Assembly: GCA_030653385.1 (NCBI GenBank) | Contig: JAURZM010000063.1 | Span: forward strand, 186,001 to 250,000 | Length of the DNA stretch: 64,000 nucleotides | Origin: Rubrivivax sp. | GTDB lineage: Bacteria > Pseudomonadota > Gammaproteobacteria > Burkholderiales > Burkholderiaceae_C | Direction: 5' to 3' | Shown: positions 1 through 8,595 of the stretch, piece after piece | Position numbering within the stretch: position 1 is the stretch's first letter | How the letters are laid out: each line of letters starts with the position of its first letter | The notes under the pieces: model-generated | Seen by the model: only the letters and a program-made list of their open reading frames with translations | What the model was told of the DNA's origin: nothing | The model's database searches: none | Position numbers and translations under genes: made by a program

Positions 1-1441
1 CGGTACCGGGGGTGATGACCAGGCGTGCCGATTCGCCCGAGGTGGTGATGTTGGCGTTGACCTCAACGTTGCGCGCCGCAGTCATCGTCAGCATGGTGTC
101 GGCGCTCCAGCTCACTGGCGCCTGAACGAAGATGTCACCGGGTTCGCTGCCGGTGGTGGCCGTGAGCAGGCTGACGTTGCCACCAGCCAGGTTCGCCGAC
201 AAGGTGCTGGCACCGATGCCCGACGCCGTCAGGCTGCCGGAACCCGCTGCCACCGTGAAGTCGGTGGGGTCGATCAACCAGGTGCCGTGGCGGCCGCCGC
301 CGCTGAGCGTGGTGACTCGCATGTCGGGCGCGATGTTCACGTGCGCGGCCGAGGTCTCGACCTGGCCGCCGGCGCCTTGTTCTGCCCGCGCGGTGATGCT
401 GCCGCCAGCCTTCAGGCTGCCGCTGTCCATGCCGCCCTTGATGCTGATGCGGCCGGCGTCGGCCGCGCCCGTGGCGTCGGCGCTGATGTGGCCCGTGCTG
501 GACACGTGGTCGCCGGTGATCCAGATTTCGCCCTGGCGTTCGACCAGCGTGTTGGCGCGCACGATGCCCGTGTTGTTGACCAGCGATTCGGCAATGGCCT
601 GCGCCGAATGCGCCGTCAGCGTGACGGTGCCGCCGTCGGCCTGCAGGCTGCCGCTGTTGCTGACACTGCCGGCCTGGCCGGCCGTGACGACGGCCGAGAT
701 CAGGCCGCTGCCGCTGATGCTGACCGTGGCCGCGCGACCCGAGGCCAGCACCACGGCACCGGCGTCGACCGACACATCGCCCTGGTTGTCGACCTGCGGT
801 CCGAACAGCGCCAGGTAGCCACCCGCGCTGGCGCGCAGCGTGCCCTGGTTGGTGACCGATCCGCCAGCAGCGGTGGCGTTGAAGATGTAGCGGCCGTCGG
901 CAAAGTCCTGCTGGTTCATGTCCAGCGAAGAAGCCACCAGGCCCCCGACGTCGACTTTCGAACCCGGTGCAAACAGCACACCGTGCGGGTTGGTCAGGAA
1001 GACCTGGCCATTGGCACGCAGCTGGCCGTAGATCTCGGTGCCGCTGTGGCCCACGACGCGGTTCAGGGCCACCGAGCTGGCGCTGGGCTGGCGGAATTCG
1101 ACGGCCGCACCAGCGCCGATGTTGAAGCTCTGCCAGTCCATGCCCAGGCGCTGGGTGGACTGGTTGACGATCAGCAGGTTGGGGCTTTGCTGCAACTGTC
1201 CCGAACCCACCACCACCTGCCCGCCGTTGGGCAGGGCGCCAGCAGGCACCTGGGCGTAGGCCAGGCCCGCGCTGCCGAGCACCGCCGACAGCAGCCAGGC
1301 CAGCAAGCGTGACAGGCGCGGCTGGCGGCGCTGTGCCGCACGCCGGCGGCTGGCGCTGGATGGTGCGCCTGAACTGGTGCGCCGGACCTTGCTCGAACGT
1401 GCGGTGCTGGCGGGGGCGTTGGCGTCTTGGCGGGCGGGCAT
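1..1441 (-). CDS. TpsA-type filamentous haemagglutinin exoprotein, N-terminal part (3' end outside window)
   Basis: This is a surface or secreted exoprotein of a two-partner secretion system. The frame stays open for 480 codons from the ATG at 1441 to the window edge. An Arg/Ser-rich extended N-region is followed by a hydrophobic stretch (LSRLLAWLLSAVLGSAGLAYA) with a cleavage-like AYA-Q site near residue 63. Directly after it comes the haemagglutination-activity (TPS) domain, with the family hallmarks LIVNQSTQRLG, WQSFNIG, ALNRVVG and the NPxG-type motif TNPHGVLF. After that, repetitive beta-helix-like segments (AGGSVTNQG, VSISGSG, GSVSNSGSLQADGG) run to the end. GGAGA lies just upstream of the ATG. 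It is 64 nt downstream of the transporter gene, the usual TpsB-TpsA order. Total size and C-terminal function (adhesin, protease inhibitor or toxin) cannot be seen. Confidence 0.9.
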   Translation of the reverse strand, partial: MPARQDANAPASTARSSKVRRTSSGAPSSASRRRAAQRRQPRLSRLLAWLLSAVLGSAGLAYAQVPAGALPNGGQVVVGSGQLQQSPNLLIVNQSTQRLGMDWQSFNIGAGAAVEFRQPSASSVALNRVVGHSGTEIYGQLRANGQVFLTNPHGVLFAPGSKVDVGGLVASSLDMNQQDFADGRYIFNATAAGGSVTNQGTLRASAGGYLALFGPQVDNQGDVSVDAGAVVLASGRAATVSISGSGLISAVVTAGQAGSVSNSGSLQADGGTVTLTAHSAQAIAESLVNNTGIVRANTLVERQGEIWITGDHVSSTGHISADATGAADAGRISIKGGMDSGSLKAGGSITARAEQGAGGQVETSAAHVNIAPDMRVTTLSGGGRHGTWLIDPTDFTVAAGSGSLTASGIGASTLSANLAGGNVSLLTATTGSEPGDIFVQAPVSWSADTMLTMTAARNVEVNANITTSGESARLVITPGT

Positions 1442-1505
1442 GGTGCTTCTCCGGATGTCGGATTTCAGGCGCGGGCAGGCAGGTGCAGGTGAGTGCAATT
1501 CCGCT

Positions 1506-3173
1506 TCACGGGGCCACCCACATCTGCAGGAAGAGGCGCGGCCGTGGGTCGGAGGTGTCCGTGGTGGGCAGGCGGCTGCCGCGCCAGGCGATGGAGGCGT
1601 TCAGGCCCAGTCCGCCCTTTGCCCAGCTCAGGCCGAAGCCGGTGCCGTTCAGTTCGGGGTCGTTGCCGGGTGTGCCGGGGGCGGCACGGTTGATCTGGCC
1701 ACCGCCATAGTCGTGAAACAACGAGCCGACGACGTTGCCGCCCATGAAGTCGAGCGCGTAACGCAGTTCCAGCGAGGCCAGCACACCGTGGTCCACCGAC
1801 ACTTCGCCCGGCGCGTAGGCGCGCACGGCACCGGCACCGGCCAGGCCCAACTTTTCCGAGCTGTCCAGGCTGCCACTGGTGGTTTGAGCCGCCAAACGCA
1901 GGTACACGCTGAAGGGGCCGCTGATCGGCTGCTGGCGTGCGCCCTGGGCACCCAGCTTGGACCACTCGCCGCGTCGCTGCCCGGCCACACGCAACTGGCC
2001 AGCAGTGAAGGTCAGGCTGCCGGCCGACAGGCCCCCAGCGTTGTCGCGCCAGTCGAAGCTGCCCGACAGTTCGCCGGTGTCGTTGCGCTTGGCGGTGGAC
2101 ACGCCAATGAGTTGCAGGTCGTCACGCAGCCGCTTGTGGTCGAAGGCGGCTCGCAGGCTGACGTTGGAATTGGCACTGCGACGCAGCGCATAGTTGACGT
2201 CGAAGCCCAGCGTGTCGGCGGTGCCAACCGCACCCAAGCGGCGGAAGTCACCGGCCAGCTGGTACTTCAGGCGCGACAGCGAAGCCCCTGCGCGCCAGCC
2301 CTGGCCACCCAGCGGCACGCTGGTGACCAGGCTGCCGGTGACCAGGCTGCCCTTGTCGGACACCACACCGCGCGCGGTGCTGCTGTCGCCCCAGCCGAAG
2401 AGGTCGCGGAAGTGCAGCGTCAAGCCGGCGCGGTACTCGCCGGTGGATTCGCTGCCATGGTTGCTGAAGTCGGCGCGCAGTTGCAGCGGTTCGTCTTCGG
2501 CCACCGACACCACCATCTCGGCGCCACCGGTGTTGGCGCCGGGCGTGAAGGCGGCTCGCGCGGCAACGCCCGGGATGTCGTTCAAGAGCAGCAGCTGGCG
2601 CTCAACGGCCGACTGCAGCACCGGGCCGGGTGCCAGCAGAGGGTCGGTGTGGGCCTGCACGACCTGGTCACGCAAACGCACATCTTGTGCGGTGACGATC
2701 TGCACCCCTTCGAGCTTGCCCTCGAGCACCGCCAGTTCGATGACCCCGTCGGCCACGCGCTGCGCCGGCAGGTAGGCATAACTGAGCAGGTGGCCACCCG
2801 ACTGGTAATGGCGCGTCAGCGCACCAGCTGCTTCGTTGAGGCCGCGGATGTCCAGCCGCTTGCCCACCCACGGGCGGACGAGTGCGGCCAGGACGTCGCT
2901 GCTGTAGGACGTGGCACCGGTGATCCGAAACTCCGACACCGTGACCATGGTGCCCTCGGGCATGGTCACGGTCGGCCGCACTGGCGCGTCGATCAGGCGA
3001 GGTGGCGTTTGTGAAGGCAGCGCAGGCGGCGCCGTGCGGCGGGTTTCTTCCAGCAGCTGGCCGGCGCTGGGCGGTGCTTGTGCCAAGGCCGGTGCACCGA
3101 AGGTCAGCCACAAGGCCAGCGCGGGTGCTGTCACCAAGGCTGAAGCGGGCCGGCAAGTCCGCGCAGGTTTCAT
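1506..3173 (-). CDS. TpsB-type outer-membrane transporter (ShlB/FhaC/HecB family)
   Basis: Outer-membrane Omp85-superfamily channel that exports the adjacent TpsA protein. The start at 3173 gives a good signal peptide (MKPARTC... hydrophobic core ... APALAQ). An in-frame ATG at 3302 would add 43 residues before it and lacks a Shine-Dalgarno sequence, so I prefer 3173. A Pro-rich linker is followed by a POTRA_2-like domain (ITGATSYSSDVLAALV..., conserved VADGVIELAVLEG) and a C-terminal beta barrel. The barrel includes GYALDFxGG-like strand motifs and an aromatic-poor final strand ending in FLQMWVAP. Length (about 555 aa) is normal for the family. It sits between the CsgG-like gene and tpsA on the same strand, so co-transcription is likely. 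Substrate specificity is inferred from adjacency only. Confidence 0.88.
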   Translation of the reverse strand: MKPARTCRPASALVTAPALALWLTFGAPALAQAPPSAGQLLEETRRTAPPALPSQTPPRLIDAPVRPTVTMPEGTMVTVSEFRITGATSYSSDVLAALVRPWVGKRLDIRGLNEAAGALTRHYQSGGHLLSYAYLPAQRVADGVIELAVLEGKLEGVQIVTAQDVRLRDQVVQAHTDPLLAPGPVLQSAVERQLLLLNDIPGVAARAAFTPGANTGGAEMVVSVAEDEPLQLRADFSNHGSESTGEYRAGLTLHFRDLFGWGDSSTARGVVSDKGSLVTGSLVTSVPLGGQGWRAGASLSRLKYQLAGDFRRLGAVGTADTLGFDVNYALRRSANSNVSLRAAFDHKRLRDDLQLIGVSTAKRNDTGELSGSFDWRDNAGGLSAGSLTFTAGQLRVAGQRRGEWSKLGAQGARQQPISGPFSVYLRLAAQTTSGSLDSSEKLGLAGAGAVRAYAPGEVSVDHGVLASLELRYALDFMGGNVVGSLFHDYGGGQINRAAPGTPGNDPELNGTGFGLSWAKGGLGLNASIAWRGSRLPTTDTSDPRPRLFLQMWVAP

Positions 3174-3309
3174 GCTCTGCTGGCAGGGCAGGGTGTCGAC
3201 TTCTTGGTCAGGGCAGGGCAGGGGCAACATCGGCGTCCAGTGCGGTGGCGTGTCGTTGGGCTGAAGTTGGACTTCGGGCGTTTGACGGTGGGTGGGCTTC
3301 ATGGGCTGT

Positions 3310-4080
3310 TCAGCGCCGCGACAGCTTGTCCAGCAGCGCCACCAGCTGGCGTTCGGCAGGTACGAAGCCCTTGTCCTTGTTCAGCAGGGCCTGCAGGGCC
3401 TGCACGGCGTCGTCCAGGCGCCCGGCGTCGGCCAGCGCCAGCGCTTCGTCGTAGGCCTGCCAGGACGCGGCGGCAAAGCTCAGGCCCTGGGTTGCGCCAG
3501 CGCCAAGCGCACGTGACAAGCGGCGGTTCAAGGGCTCCACCTGCTGCATCACGCTGGCCACGGCGGTGGTGGTTTCGTCGGAGAACAGCACACGCGAGCT
3601 GGCGGTGTCCACCACCCGCACGTGCACCTGCACCTGGTCGCCCAACACAAAAAAGCCGCCGAACACCATGCGGCCGGCGCCAACGATGCGGCCCAGGCGC
3701 ACCCGCGCGTCTTCGTCCGACAGCTCGCTGGCCGACACCTTCTGTTCGGCCAGCAGGTCCTTCATGCGCTGACGTTCCACCACCGGCAGGCCGGCCACCT
3801 GCAGCAGCGACGCGGTCAGGTTTTCGGACAGCGAGCGGCGCAAGAAGTCGCTGGCGCCAGCGCCCGGCACGGCACCGGGGGTCTGGTTGTCGAAGTCCCA
3901 GACCACCACCGCAGGCAGTGCGGCATTGGCCGTTCCCTGCGCCAAGGCAGGCTTGTGGCCCAAGCCCACAACAGCCACCAAGAACAAGCACAAGAGCCAG
4001 AGCCAGAGCCAAAACGCCTGCAGCCGGGCCCCGCGCAAGGCAGGGTCCGGCCGTATGGCGGTTGCGTGGACGTGCTTCAT
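3310..4080 (-). CDS. CsgG/HfaB/FlgO-like exported protein
   Basis: This 256-residue protein has an N-terminal hydrophobic signal segment (residues about 23-45, ending PALAQ). A CsgG-like alpha/beta domain follows: VVVWDFDNQTPG, then LSENLTASLLQ, a VVERQRMKDLLAEQ helix, LGRIVGAGRMVFGGF and VDTASSRVLFSDE. This is the typical series of the CsgG/FlgO fold, which forms or associates with outer-membrane secretion assemblies. The C-terminus (residues about 205-256) looks helical and TPR-like. Its ATG overlaps the stop of the caspase-like gene by 4 nt (ATGA), so translation is coupled. The upstream protein itself ends in a CsgG-like module, so the two probably interact. No lipobox Cys is evident after the signal, unlike curli CsgG. 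Whether it forms a pore is unknown. Confidence 0.72.
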   Translation of the reverse strand: MKHVHATAIRPDPALRGARLQAFWLWLWLLCLFLVAVVGLGHKPALAQGTANAALPAVVVWDFDNQTPGAVPGAGASDFLRRSLSENLTASLLQVAGLPVVERQRMKDLLAEQKVSASELSDEDARVRLGRIVGAGRMVFGGFFVLGDQVQVHVRVVDTASSRVLFSDETTTAVASVMQQVEPLNRRLSRALGAGATQGLSFAAASWQAYDEALALADAGRLDDAVQALQALLNKDKGFVPAERQLVALLDKLSRR

Positions 4081-6314
4081 TCCTTGCGCGCGATCACCCT
4101 CTGGTTTTTCTCGAGTGGTGACTTCAGCTCGGCAATGCGACCGAAGGCCAGCAGGTCCTGCACCTCGGTGACGGTGACCTGGGCGATGCGGTTTTCGCGG
4201 TAACCCAGAATGCGGCCGTTGTGTTCGATGGGCTCGCCGCGGCTCAGCACATTGAAGGCCTGCCCGGCAGCGAGGCCGTGTTTTTTGCCCAGGTTGATGA
4301 TGGCCCGGTCACCTTCGACCGACACGATGCGGCCCTTCAGCGGGTATTTGTCCTGCACCGTCTGCGCCACCTGCTTGGCAATCGTGGCGGCCAGTTCGGT
4401 GGGGTTCGGCAGGCCGCTGCTGCGTTCGGACTTCACCATCTGCAGCTGCGTCGTTTCGGTGTCGATGGCCCGCACGGCAGCGGTCAGCGTGGTGCCGCTG
4501 ATGCCTTGTGAGCTGAGCACCCCCGAAACCATCATGCGGGCCGCCAGCACCTTGCCCAGCTTGATCTGCGTGTCCTGGTCGGCCAGCTCGGACGAGCCCA
4601 GCTTCACCTCGGCCAGCACCTTGTCGAGCAGGCGCCGTTCGACGATCGTGAAACCGCGGTTCTGCAGTTCGCGGATGAGTTCCTGCTGCACCAGGGTTTC
4701 GATGCCAATGCGGCCGGTGGAGCCGGGCATCGTCTGGTCCTGGAAGGGCAGCACGCTCAGGGCCATCACCGGTGAAGTCCAGTCGTCGGGCGTGCCGGCC
4801 GATGCCGGGCGAGCCGCCGGGTTGCGGAAACGTGCAGCCAGCTCCTTGACGGCGTCGTCGACGTAGGTCTGGCGCGCACGGTCCTGCTCTTCGGCCAGTG
4901 CCTCCTGCGTTTGCCGCATCAGCGCGGCCGTCATCGCATCGGCCGGGTCCAGCGCCTGGGCACGTTCCAGCACTTGCTTGGCACGTGCCGACTGGCCGGT
5001 TTCGTTCAGTGTCACGGCCAGGTTGCTCAGGGCTTCGACCGACTGCGGGTTCTCGCGGCTGGCCTTTTCGTAGGTCTTGATGGCCGCCTGCGGGTCTTGT
5101 TTGCGCTGGGTGTTGCCCACCGCGACCAGCGCGCTGGCCTTCTGCCAGGAAAAGTCGGCCGAGGTCTGGTTGCCGGCAGCCTGCTGCAGCGCCGCCTGCG
5201 CTTGCGGTGCCTGGCCTGCGGCCGACAGCGCGCGGCCGCGGATCAGGTAAGCCGCGCTTCGGGTCGGCGCCTTGGCAATGATGTCGTTGGCTTCACCCAG
5301 GGCCGCCTGGCTGTCGCCCCGGGTGAGCATGACTTCGGCCAGACCTTCGCGGCCCATCCACACCACCTCCGGGTGACCGGCGCCAGCCAAGGCGCGGAAC
5401 AAACGCTCGGCATCGTCCAGCTGGCCCTGGCGCAGCAGGTCGTAACCCCGCTCGGCGCGAGCGATGTGTTCGATGCCGGGCGGCGGCGGCAGCACCGTGG
5501 GCCCGGTCTTGGCCGTGGGCGAAGGCGTGAAGAAGTAGAAGTCGCCTTCGAGCGAGGTGCTTTCCCACGGCACCTGGCCACCGTTGGAGTCCAGCCGCAC
5601 GCCCAGGCGCACACGCTTGAAGACCTCTTCGATGGGCAGGCCCGGGCGTTCCATGTTGGCCAGCAGGTGCTGCGTGTACAGACCGTTGGAACCCCGGCCG
5701 TCGCTGGCCACGCTGCCGGGTGCGGTGGCAAAGGCCACCAGCGAACCGATGGGCGCGTCGACCTGCGACAGACCACCGCTGCCTGAGCGGGTGCTGCGCG
5801 CGAAGGGGTTGTCGCGGCAGGCGTCCAGGATGACCACGTTGATGCGGTTCTTGGCGGTTTCCATCTTGTCCATCACCTGCTGGACGTCCACGGCCTTGTA
5901 CGGGACCTCGTCTTCGCGCTTGATGTCGGTGCCCACCGGCATCATGAAATTGCGGCCCTTGATCTGCACGCCGTGGCCGGCGAAGTAGAAGAGGCCGGCG
6001 CCGCCGCCTTTCAGCCGATCACCAAAGGCGGTGACGGCGTCCTGCAACTGCTTCTGGCTGGCGTTGAGCTTCAGGTCGACCTTGAAGCCGGCACGTTCGA
6101 GCACCTTGGCCACGGCGGTGGCGTCATTGGCCGAGTTGATCAGCGGCGCGGTGGCGTAGCTGGCGTTGCCAACCACCAGCGCATGACGCGGCTCCTGGGT
6201 GGGCACAGCGGCCCGGGCCAGTGTCGAGCACAAAACCAGGAGGCTGCCCATGATCAGCAGGCCGATGCCCGTGTGCCGGGTCCTGGAAGCCGTGGGGTGC
6301 AGGCTTTGCGCCAT
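4077..6314 (-). CDS. exported caspase-family (C14) protein with TPR and CsgG/FlgT-like C-terminal modules
   Basis: The start at 6314 is preceded by GAGGG and gives a signal peptide (hydrophobic residues about 16-35, STLARA). In order: a caspase p20 domain (residues about 42-260) with LVVGNASY, the catalytic His114 in FAGHGVQ and the catalytic Cys166 in LDACRDNP; a helical TPR block (about 285-490) with tandem A-x-x-x-G/A units; then a CsgG/FlgO-like alpha/beta domain (LSVLPFQDQT, TIVERRLLDKVLAEV, LGKVLAARMMVSG); and a small FlgT-C-like beta domain at the end (GDRAIINLGKKHGL). Both catalytic residues are intact, so it is probably an active Arg/Lys-specific peptidase of the metacaspase/EACC1 type in the periplasm. 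The activity is inferred. First gene of the four-gene minus-strand cluster. Confidence 0.82.
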   Translation of the reverse strand: MAQSLHPTASRTRHTGIGLLIMGSLLVLCSTLARAAVPTQEPRHALVVGNASYATAPLINSANDATAVAKVLERAGFKVDLKLNASQKQLQDAVTAFGDRLKGGGAGLFYFAGHGVQIKGRNFMMPVGTDIKREDEVPYKAVDVQQVMDKMETAKNRINVVILDACRDNPFARSTRSGSGGLSQVDAPIGSLVAFATAPGSVASDGRGSNGLYTQHLLANMERPGLPIEEVFKRVRLGVRLDSNGGQVPWESTSLEGDFYFFTPSPTAKTGPTVLPPPPGIEHIARAERGYDLLRQGQLDDAERLFRALAGAGHPEVVWMGREGLAEVMLTRGDSQAALGEANDIIAKAPTRSAAYLIRGRALSAAGQAPQAQAALQQAAGNQTSADFSWQKASALVAVGNTQRKQDPQAAIKTYEKASRENPQSVEALSNLAVTLNETGQSARAKQVLERAQALDPADAMTAALMRQTQEALAEEQDRARQTYVDDAVKELAARFRNPAARPASAGTPDDWTSPVMALSVLPFQDQTMPGSTGRIGIETLVQQELIRELQNRGFTIVERRLLDKVLAEVKLGSSELADQDTQIKLGKVLAARMMVSGVLSSQGISGTTLTAAVRAIDTETTQLQMVKSERSSGLPNPTELAATIAKQVAQTVQDKYPLKGRIVSVEGDRAIINLGKKHGLAAGQAFNVLSRGEPIEHNGRILGYRENRIAQVTVTEVQDLLAFGRIAELKSPLEKNQRVIARKE

Positions 6315-6440
6315 GGGTGATCCCTCTATCAAGGCAGCTGAAGCGGGCTCTGATGGCCCTTGCGGTGACTTGTAGAGAATCGTAAGCCAAGCACAACCCT
6401 GGAAAACCTTCATCCAGAGGAGATCGGCGCTTCGTCTGAG

Positions 6441-6464
6441 GGGGTACCCCAATACGGGGGTGTG
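6441..6464. promoter_or_regulatory. palindrome GGGGTACCCC with flanking ACCCC-N6-GGGGT dyad upstream of the caspase cluster
   Basis: A perfect 10-bp palindrome is followed by a second inverted pair, about 130 nt upstream of the caspase-like start and on the far side from smpB's stop. It sits where an operator for the minus-strand cluster would be expected. No binding protein can be assigned. Confidence 0.3.
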
Positions 6465-6537
6465 TCCTTGCGCAAAAGTGCCGCTTGCGGGGGCGCCGCT
6501 GCCAGCCAGCAAGGCCCCCCGGCCTTGCCTGCGTGGC

Positions 6538-7008
6538 TCAGCTCTTGCTGCCGCCCGTGGACACCTTGTGCCGCATCAGGCGGCCATGTTCACGCACCCA
6601 GTCGCGTTTCTTTTCGGTTTCGCGCTTGTCGTGTTGTGCCTTGCCCTTGGCCAGCGCGATTTCGGCTTTGACGCGGCCGCCCTTGTAATGCAGGTTCAGC
6701 GGCACCAGCGTGAAGCCCTTCTGCTCGACCTTGCCCACCAGTCGGCGAATCTGGTCCTTGTGCAGCAAGAGCTTCTTGGTGCGGTCGGCCTCGGGGCTGA
6801 CATGGCTCGAAGCCGTGCGCAAGGCGTTGATGCGGCAGCCGATGAGGTAGAGCTCACCGCCACGGATCAGCACATAGCCGTCGGTCAGCTGCACCTGACC
6901 GGCGCGGATGGCCTTGACTTCCCAGCCCTCCAGCACCATGCCGGCCTCGAACTGTTCTTCGATGCTGTAGTCAAAACGGGCGCGGCGGTTTTCGGCAATG
7001 GCAGACAT
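6538..7008 (-). CDS. smpB: SsrA-binding protein SmpB
   Basis: Partner of tmRNA in trans-translation: it delivers tmRNA to stalled ribosomes. The start at 7008 gives MSAIAENRRARFDY, the usual N-terminus; the longer open frame upstream overlaps ratA and is not coding. The protein is 156 aa, normal length. It has the OB-fold motifs GMVLEGWEVKAIRAG, LxDGYVLI and LYLIGCRI, and the basic C-terminal tail ALAKGKAQHDKRE...KRDW that inserts in the mRNA channel. It is divergent from ratA-rnfH across 48 nt, an arrangement conserved in proteobacteria. Confidence 0.97.
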   Translation of the reverse strand: MSAIAENRRARFDYSIEEQFEAGMVLEGWEVKAIRAGQVQLTDGYVLIRGGELYLIGCRINALRTASSHVSPEADRTKKLLLHKDQIRRLVGKVEQKGFTLVPLNLHYKGGRVKAEIALAKGKAQHDKRETEKKRDWVREHGRLMRHKVSTGGSKS

Positions 7009-7056
7009 GTCATGGGCCCAGATGGGCCCGGGGTGCGCTTCTACAATGCCGGCATT

Positions 7057-7509
7057 GTGAAGCACGTGCAAAAGTCGGTTCTGCTCTGGTATTCGCCGCG
7101 TGAGATGTACGACCTGGTGACGGGCATCGACAGCTACCCGCAGTTCCTGCCCTGGTGCGACCGTGCCGAGGTGCTGGACACCCATGCCGATGGCGTCACG
7201 GCTCGCCTGGGCCTGGCCTACATGGGCGTGCGGCATGCCTTCACCACGCGCAACCAGCACGTGGCCCCCGACTCGGTCACGGTGCAACTCGTGGACGGCC
7301 CGTTTTCGCTGCTGACCGGCACCTGGCTCTTCAAGCCGCTGGGCCGCCCGGGCAGCGAACAGCTGGCCTGCAAGATCGAGTTCGACCTGCGCTACGCCTT
7401 TTCGAGCGCGGCACTGGAAACGGTGGTCAGCCCGGTGTTCGACCGTGTCGCCAACACCTTCGTCGAGTCCTTCGTGCGGCGGGCCGAAGATGTGTATGGC
7501 GCCCGCTGA
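7057..7509 (+). CDS. ratA: RatA/COQ10-type START-domain protein
   Basis: Polyketide-cyclase/START-fold protein of the RatA (YfjG) and mitochondrial Coq10 family. The family binds ubiquinone or lipid; in E. coli it was also reported as a translation-inhibiting toxin. The only in-frame start with the family N-terminus is the GTG at 7057 (VKHVQKSVLLWYSPREMYDLV). Recognisable motifs are the PQFLPWC segment, VxARLGLAYMGV, GPFSLLTGTWLFKPL and the C-terminal helix FDRVANTFVESFVRRA. It is 150 aa and overlaps rnfH by 14 nt. The ratA-rnfH pair divergent from smpB is a conserved neighbourhood. The quinone-chaperone role fits better than a toxin role here, but that is inference. Confidence 0.93.
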   Translation: MKHVQKSVLLWYSPREMYDLVTGIDSYPQFLPWCDRAEVLDTHADGVTARLGLAYMGVRHAFTTRNQHVAPDSVTVQLVDGPFSLLTGTWLFKPLGRPGSEQLACKIEFDLRYAFSSAALETVVSPVFDRVANTFVESFVRRAEDVYGAR

Positions 7510-7849
7510 CAGGCGGCTGCGGGTCCAGGTGGTGTACTGCCCCGAGCCCGGCCAAACGGAACGGGTAGACCTGCAATTGCCGGCCGGCGCGGTGCTGGCC
7601 GACGCCCTGCTGGCCAGCGGCCTGCCGGCGCGTTTCGGGCTTTCGCCCGAAGGCCTGCGGGCGGGCATCTGGAGCCGGGTTCAAGAACCCGCGACCCGGC
7701 TGCGCGACTTGGACCGTGTCGAGATCTACCGACCCTTGCAGGTGGACCCGAAAGAGGCCCGGCGCCAGCGGTACCGGCGCGATCGGCGCGATCGGCCGGG
7801 TCGGGCTGCAAAGCTGAAGCCGCTGGTTGTGGTGGACCCTGCCGCCTGA
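7496..7849 (+). CDS. rnfH: RnfH family ubiquitin-like protein
   Basis: Small (117 aa) beta-grasp protein of the RnfH/YfjF family; its biochemical role is not firmly established. Start ATG at 7496 lies inside the end of ratA. Family motifs seen are RVQVVYCPEPGQTERVDLQLPAG, the TVxxALxxSGL-like helix, GIWSRVQEP, the conserved LRDLDRVEIYRPLQVDPKEARRQR signature and a basic tail. Translational coupling with ratA is likely. Confidence 0.93.
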   Translation: MAPADRRLRVQVVYCPEPGQTERVDLQLPAGAVLADALLASGLPARFGLSPEGLRAGIWSRVQEPATRLRDLDRVEIYRPLQVDPKEARRQRYRRDRRDRPGRAAKLKPLVVVDPAA

Positions 7850-7880
7850 AACGGCGTGCCGGCGTGCCGGCAGTCCAGGC

Positions 7881-8489
7881 TCAGCGGCAGTCGGTGCCGA
7901 TCACCTCGCGAGCCCGCCGCTGTTCATCGGCGCGGCCCTTGTCGTCGAGCACTTCGCGCTCGCCTTTGTCGTTGGTGCGGGCGATGCGCTGGCCCGAGTC
8001 CAGCGCCGCCAGGTGGCCACGCGCGGCGCGGCAGTTCTCGGCGCGCTGGACCGAGGCACGCTCTTCTTCGGCCTTGGCCTTGGCCGCCTGCTCCTGCTCG
8101 GCGGCGCGTTTGCGGGTTTGCACTTCACGTTCCAGTGCCGTGGTCGGGGCGCTGGTGGCAGCGGCCACGCCGGATGCCGCTGCGGCACTTGGAGCGGGTG
8201 CGATGGTGCGGCGGTTGTCGGCCTGGGGCCGGCTGATGATGTCCTTGTCCGGGATGTCACGCGGCGGCGGCCGGTCGCTGGCATTCACCTGGCCGGTTTT
8301 GTCGCGCCAGGCCCACTGGGCTTGTGCCGGCAGCGGCAGTGCCAGCACCAGCAGTGCCGTCAGCGCCGCCAGCCACACCCCCGCGCGCCGGGTGGTTGGC
8401 AGGTGCCGGCCTTGCGCCTGAGCCCGTGGCGCATGGCGCGGCAAGCGCAGGTGGAAAGAGGCCAGGGGCTCGATCTGGGGGCTTGACAT
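7881..8489 (-). CDS. DUF4124 domain-containing exported protein
   Basis: This 202-residue protein has a cytoplasmic Arg-rich N-region, one hydrophobic signal/anchor segment (about residues 39-58, ending PAQAQ) and a short DUF4124-type motif right after it (WAWRDKTGQVNASDRPPP). A low-complexity Ala-rich linker and a charged coiled-coil-like helix (residues about 118-150, RKRAAEQEQAAKAKAEEER) follow. The tail has two Cys (ENCRAARG and GTDCR) that could form a disulfide. This gene type commonly lies between rnfH and guaB in Burkholderiales. No function is known; a periplasmic location is likely. Confidence 0.8.
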   Translation of the reverse strand: MSSPQIEPLASFHLRLPRHAPRAQAQGRHLPTTRRAGVWLAALTALLVLALPLPAQAQWAWRDKTGQVNASDRPPPRDIPDKDIISRPQADNRRTIAPAPSAAAASGVAAATSAPTTALEREVQTRKRAAEQEQAAKAKAEEERASVQRAENCRAARGHLAALDSGQRIARTNDKGEREVLDDKGRADEQRRAREVIGTDCR

Positions 8490-8564
8490 TCCGCGATCTT
8501 AGGCCCACCAAGCGTCACCGAGGCCATGCGTGTGTCACCGAGCGTGAGCGACTACCGGCCTCTC

Positions 8565-8588
8565 TATAATCCGCTTTTGCGTTTGGAG
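8565..8588 (+). promoter_or_regulatory. guaB -10 box and ribosome binding site
   Basis: A consensus TATAAT lies at 8565-8570 in the 106-nt gap between the divergent DUF4124 gene and guaB. GGAG at 8585-8588 sits 7 nt before the guaB ATG at 8596. I see no convincing -35 hexamer at standard spacing. If the -10 is used, the 5' leader is about 20 nt. Confidence 0.5.
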
Positions 8589-8595
8589 CCTTTTC

